From: UBA6544 sp049601975
GTDB lineage: Bacteria > Pseudomonadota > Alphaproteobacteria > UBA8366
DNA: 44,751 nucleotides
Assembly: GCA_049601975.1 (NCBI GenBank)
Contig: JBMYRC010000016.1
Span: 1 to 44,751 of the forward strand
Direction: 5' to 3'
Below, in pieces: positions 42,748-44,751 of the stretch. The translations under genes were made by a program, and so were the position numbers. The first letter of the stretch is position 1; each line of letters opens with the position of its first letter. A model generated the notes under the pieces. That model was not told the DNA's origin and made no database searches. It saw only the letters and a list, made by a program, of their open reading frames with translations.

Positions 42748-43100
42748 TTCCTTTCCGTAATATTCTGGTCACATCAGCCTACCATCACTGCGACTGCCGT
42801 TTGGGCAAAAGTCGAAACGGGGAAATGTGTCTTGAATAAAGAGACGTATTGTGGCCGCCCCTCCCAATCGACACGGCAGTTCCGGGGATGTGCTGAAATA
42901 GGAACCTTAAGGGAGCTTAGATTCTCATCCCCAATCCTCTATGACTTCAAACGGTGTTCGAACTTTCTCCCTCGGTGCGCGCCATTCTTTTTCGTAAAAT
43001 TCCTATCGCCTTAGTGTAACTGCGCCACTTCTCCGAATTGGGCGAGAGTTAAGATATGACACTTCGTTCCACTAACAGCGATGAGTTGCCGTATTGAATA
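42748..43100. other. Non-coding stretch after tRNA-Arg(CCG), with a degenerate copy of the tRNA tail
   Basis: No convincing gene is seen in either strand. Its one structure is the tRNA-tail-like repeat at 42956-43003. Base use differs from the core genes. The arrangement resembles the edge of an element that once integrated at the tRNA 3' end. Confidence 0.45.
42956..43003 (+). repeat. Imperfect repeat of the tRNA-Arg(CCG) 3' end and flank
   Basis: GTTCGAA (42956-42962), then CTCGGTGCGCGCCATTC (from 42971) and TTTTTCGTAAAATTCC, mirror the tRNA T loop at 42724-42730, its CTCGGGCGCGCCATTC end (from 42735) and the flank CTTTCCGTAATATTCT. About four bases are inserted between T loop and acceptor, so it cannot form a tRNA. 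It is a candidate old attachment site. Confidence 0.5.
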
Positions 43101-43397
43101 GTGCCGCAAAACAACCGCTATTTGATCGAGAAGCGGACAGCGAAGACAAATGGTCCCAAGTGTCGAGACGACCTGAATACGACATCGATCACCGGCTATC
43201 GTGCGTCGTCGCTGGACCGGGTATCAATGGTCGAGACTGTCATCTCTTGCCCAGAGAAGATTGGCGAGAAGTCGATGATCGTTGTCATTTTGTCGACAGA
43301 GCGCCAGCTCTATTCTTGTTATCAGATAAATGCTGAGGGCGCAGTTGCTCCGGGGTGGTCCCGCACGCTGGCGCTAAACATCGGTTTTGGAGGATAG
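43101..43397 (+). CDS. Hypothetical protein (98 aa) before the methyltransferase
   Basis: Not recognised. From GTG 43101 the frame gives a basic N-terminal half and a strand-like middle (VETVISCPEKIGEKSMIVVILSTERQLYSCYQI). It ends at TAG 43395-43397, one base before the ATG of the methyltransferase, an arrangement typical of co-translated genes. No ribosome site is obvious for the GTG, and an overlapping frame from 43094 is also open. The coding call is weak and depends on the junction with the next gene. Confidence 0.35.
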   Translation: MPQNNRYLIEKRTAKTNGPKCRDDLNTTSITGYRASSLDRVSMVETVISCPEKIGEKSMIVVILSTERQLYSCYQINAEGAVAPGWSRTLALNIGFGG

Positions 43398-43398
43398 A

Positions 43399-44049
43399 AT
43401 GAGCGGATTTGTCGGAGCACAGCACGAATTTCACGATGACGAGTTCGTCCGCGGTTGGGCGAGCCGCTTTGAGCCGACAGCACCGCGCCTGCAACTCTTT
43501 GACATGATTTTAGCCGAGGTCGAGAAACTCGGTAAGGTGGACAGCCATGTGGTCGAACTCGGCACCGGTCCGGGCTATATGGCGCGGCACATCCTCGAGC
43601 GGAATTCAGACCTTGGATACGAGGCGCTCGATTTCTCCGATGTCTTCATGCAGGTCGCCAAGGAGACGATCGATGACCTGTGCCATCGCGTCACCTTCAC
43701 GAATGCCGACCTGATGACAAAAGAGTGGCCGCAGAAGCTAAGCAAGCGGCCGGACGCCATCATTTCAACCTGGGCCCTGCACGATCTCGGCGGCCAGCAA
43801 CCCGTCGCGGACGTCTATGCACGATCCTATGAAACATTGCCCGCGGGCGGCCTCCTCGCTAACGGGGACTTCATAAAGCCCAACGGGACGGAATGGGATT
43901 ACGAGGCCGGCCGATTTTCGATCGAACGGCACCTGGAACTGCTGCGTGAGGCGGGTTTTAAGAATCCGAAATCACTGATCCACCTGGAGCAAAACATCGT
44001 CGACCCGACGGCCGGCCAAAACTATGCCTGCCTCGTCGCCGTGAAGTAG
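43399..44049 (+). CDS. Class I SAM-dependent methyltransferase
   Basis: A 216-residue enzyme with motif I VVELGTGPGYMA (residues 51-62), the acidic strand-2 region LDFSDVF, and TFTNADLM as the SAM adenine region. AIISTWALHDLGG matches motif IV of methylase family 25-like proteins. ATG 43399 has GGAGG five bases upstream and is preferred over the in-frame ATG at 43387. It is followed, 71 bases on, by an acyl-CoA synthetase gene on the same strand, so the pair may modify a small carboxylic acid; this is inferred. Codon use is more GC-rich than in the neighbouring non-coding DNA. Confidence 0.88.
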   Translation: MSGFVGAQHEFHDDEFVRGWASRFEPTAPRLQLFDMILAEVEKLGKVDSHVVELGTGPGYMARHILERNSDLGYEALDFSDVFMQVAKETIDDLCHRVTFTNADLMTKEWPQKLSKRPDAIISTWALHDLGGQQPVADVYARSYETLPAGGLLANGDFIKPNGTEWDYEAGRFSIERHLELLREAGFKNPKSLIHLEQNIVDPTAGQNYACLVAVK

Positions 44050-44120
44050 CGATTGGTGGACGCGGCGTCCGTCGACCGTGCGCAGTTGGCCTTTTTGTAT
44101 ACCGCCCGGGACTTTGACCT

Positions 44121-44751
44121 TTGAGCGAATGGTTTAGCAAAGCGACATTTGCTGAATGCCTCGAGAGGGCGGCCGAAAGCTGGGGGCCGCGTGAAGCTCT
44201 TGTGCACGAAGGCCGCCGCATTTCTTTCGTGGAACTGAAGAACGAAGTCGATACCGTGGCCCGCGGGTTGATAGCGCTCGGCGTTGGCCCGAACGACAAA
44301 GTCGTTCTTTGATGCCGAACAGACCCGAATGGCTCTACGCCTTTTTCGCGTTGTCGCAGATCGGTGCAATTGTTGTACCGGCGAACACACGGTTTCGCGC
44401 CAATGATCTGGAATACGTGGTCCGGCAATCGGATTCGACGACGTTGATCACGGTCGATCGTTCGGGACCGATCGACTACCTTGCGCTGGCGCGGGCAATC
44501 ATTCCGGAGATTGCATCTGATCCGAATACCGTGCTCGCCTCGGCAATGTTCCCTGAACTGGAGCGTGGCATCGTTCTGGGGTCCGACGTCCCCTCCGGCG
44601 CGATAGCTTGGTCGGATATGGTGGCACGCGGAAAGGCCATCACCGCTGCATCGCTGCGGGACCGCGTGCGCCAGGTCAAACCCGACGATACCACCCTCAT
44701 AATGTACACCTCGGGCACCACGGGCTTTCCGAAGGGGGTCATGCATTGCCA
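44121..44751 (+). pseudogene. Acyl-CoA synthetase (AMP-dependent ligase) with a frameshift; 3' end outside the window
   Basis: From TTG 44121 the frame reads SEWFSKATFAECLERAAESWG, then ISFVELKNEVDTVARGLIALGVGPNDKVVL, the start of an AMP-forming ligase, and hits TGA at 44310-44312. The next frame carries on without a gap: MPNRPEWLYAFFALSQIGAIVVPANTRF, then the AMP-binding signature MYTSGTTGFPKG just before the edge. One missing G in what should be TTTGG (residues VLWMPNRPEW) explains it. It is either a true frameshift or a sequencing error. The gene would convert a carboxylic acid to its CoA thioester. It runs with the upstream methyltransferase. Confidence 0.85.

Overview
The window reads as alphaproteobacterial chromosome, probably from a Rhodospirillales-like free-living lineage, with accessory DNA at both ends. 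The lineage call is an inference from gene content and order: CarD, FdxA, a SUV3-type helicase with an S4 protein, TrxA, AddA/AddB, MurU/AmgK, TsaE, AhcY, the sugar-permease-free PTS (EI, HPr, EIIA) with RapZ and HprK, ChvG/ChvI, and PckA. Most core genes lie on the minus strand in tightly packed, often overlapping, units.

Layout. (1) 1-3016 is a visibly AT-rich accessory region. The start of a serine recombinase runs off the left edge, with an operator-like promoter upstream of it, followed by five small unrecognised or weakly recognised genes. Three of these genes share an identical 10-base leader, AAGGAAAATA. (2) 3017-3278 holds tRNA-Arg(CCT) and a 41-bp perfect copy of its 5' half, the mark of site-specific integration. 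(3) 3345-9648 holds a PagL-type lipid A deacylase, prolyl iminopeptidase, an SNase gene broken by one stop codon and coupled to an M48 protease, rpoH with a tandem palindrome next to its likely promoter, a metallophosphoesterase-fold protein that has lost most of its metal ligands, and carD. (4) 9925-23130 holds fdxA, a DUF938 methyltransferase, S4 protein, SUV3-like helicase, thioredoxin, addA, addB, murU, amgK and tsaE. (5) 23127-31488 holds a histidine kinase remnant, ahcY, the regulatory PTS with rapZ and hprK, and chvG/chvI. (6) 31717-34164 holds a Sco protein and pckA with its terminator. (7) 34164-38300 holds a YqaA-like membrane protein, a lipoprotein, a three-gene cobalt-type nitrile hydratase/thiocyanate hydrolase-like enzyme with a His-rich tail, a GST and a malate/lactate dehydrogenase. 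(8) 38374-42747 holds polA, a small zinc-finger protein, a lipoprotein hydrolase and tRNA-Arg(CCG). (9) 42748-44751 looks acquired: an imperfect copy of the tRNA tail, a small hypothetical gene, a methyltransferase and a frameshifted acyl-CoA synthetase cut by the window edge.

How the genes work together. HPr, HprK, EI and EIIA form a phosphorelay with no sugar permease, next to RapZ and the ChvG/ChvI envelope sensor. PckA, the gluconeogenic entry enzyme, lies across the divergent promoter region, so PEP supply and PEP-dependent signalling sit side by side. AddAB repairs double-strand breaks, and AmgK/MurU salvage cell-wall sugars.

The observations most worth following are the pseudo-phosphoesterase beside rpoH, the tandem palindrome at the rpoH promoter, the split nitrile hydratase with a His-rich metal-binding tail, the tRNA-Arg half duplication next to the recombinase-bearing region, and the histidine kinase reduced to its two ends.
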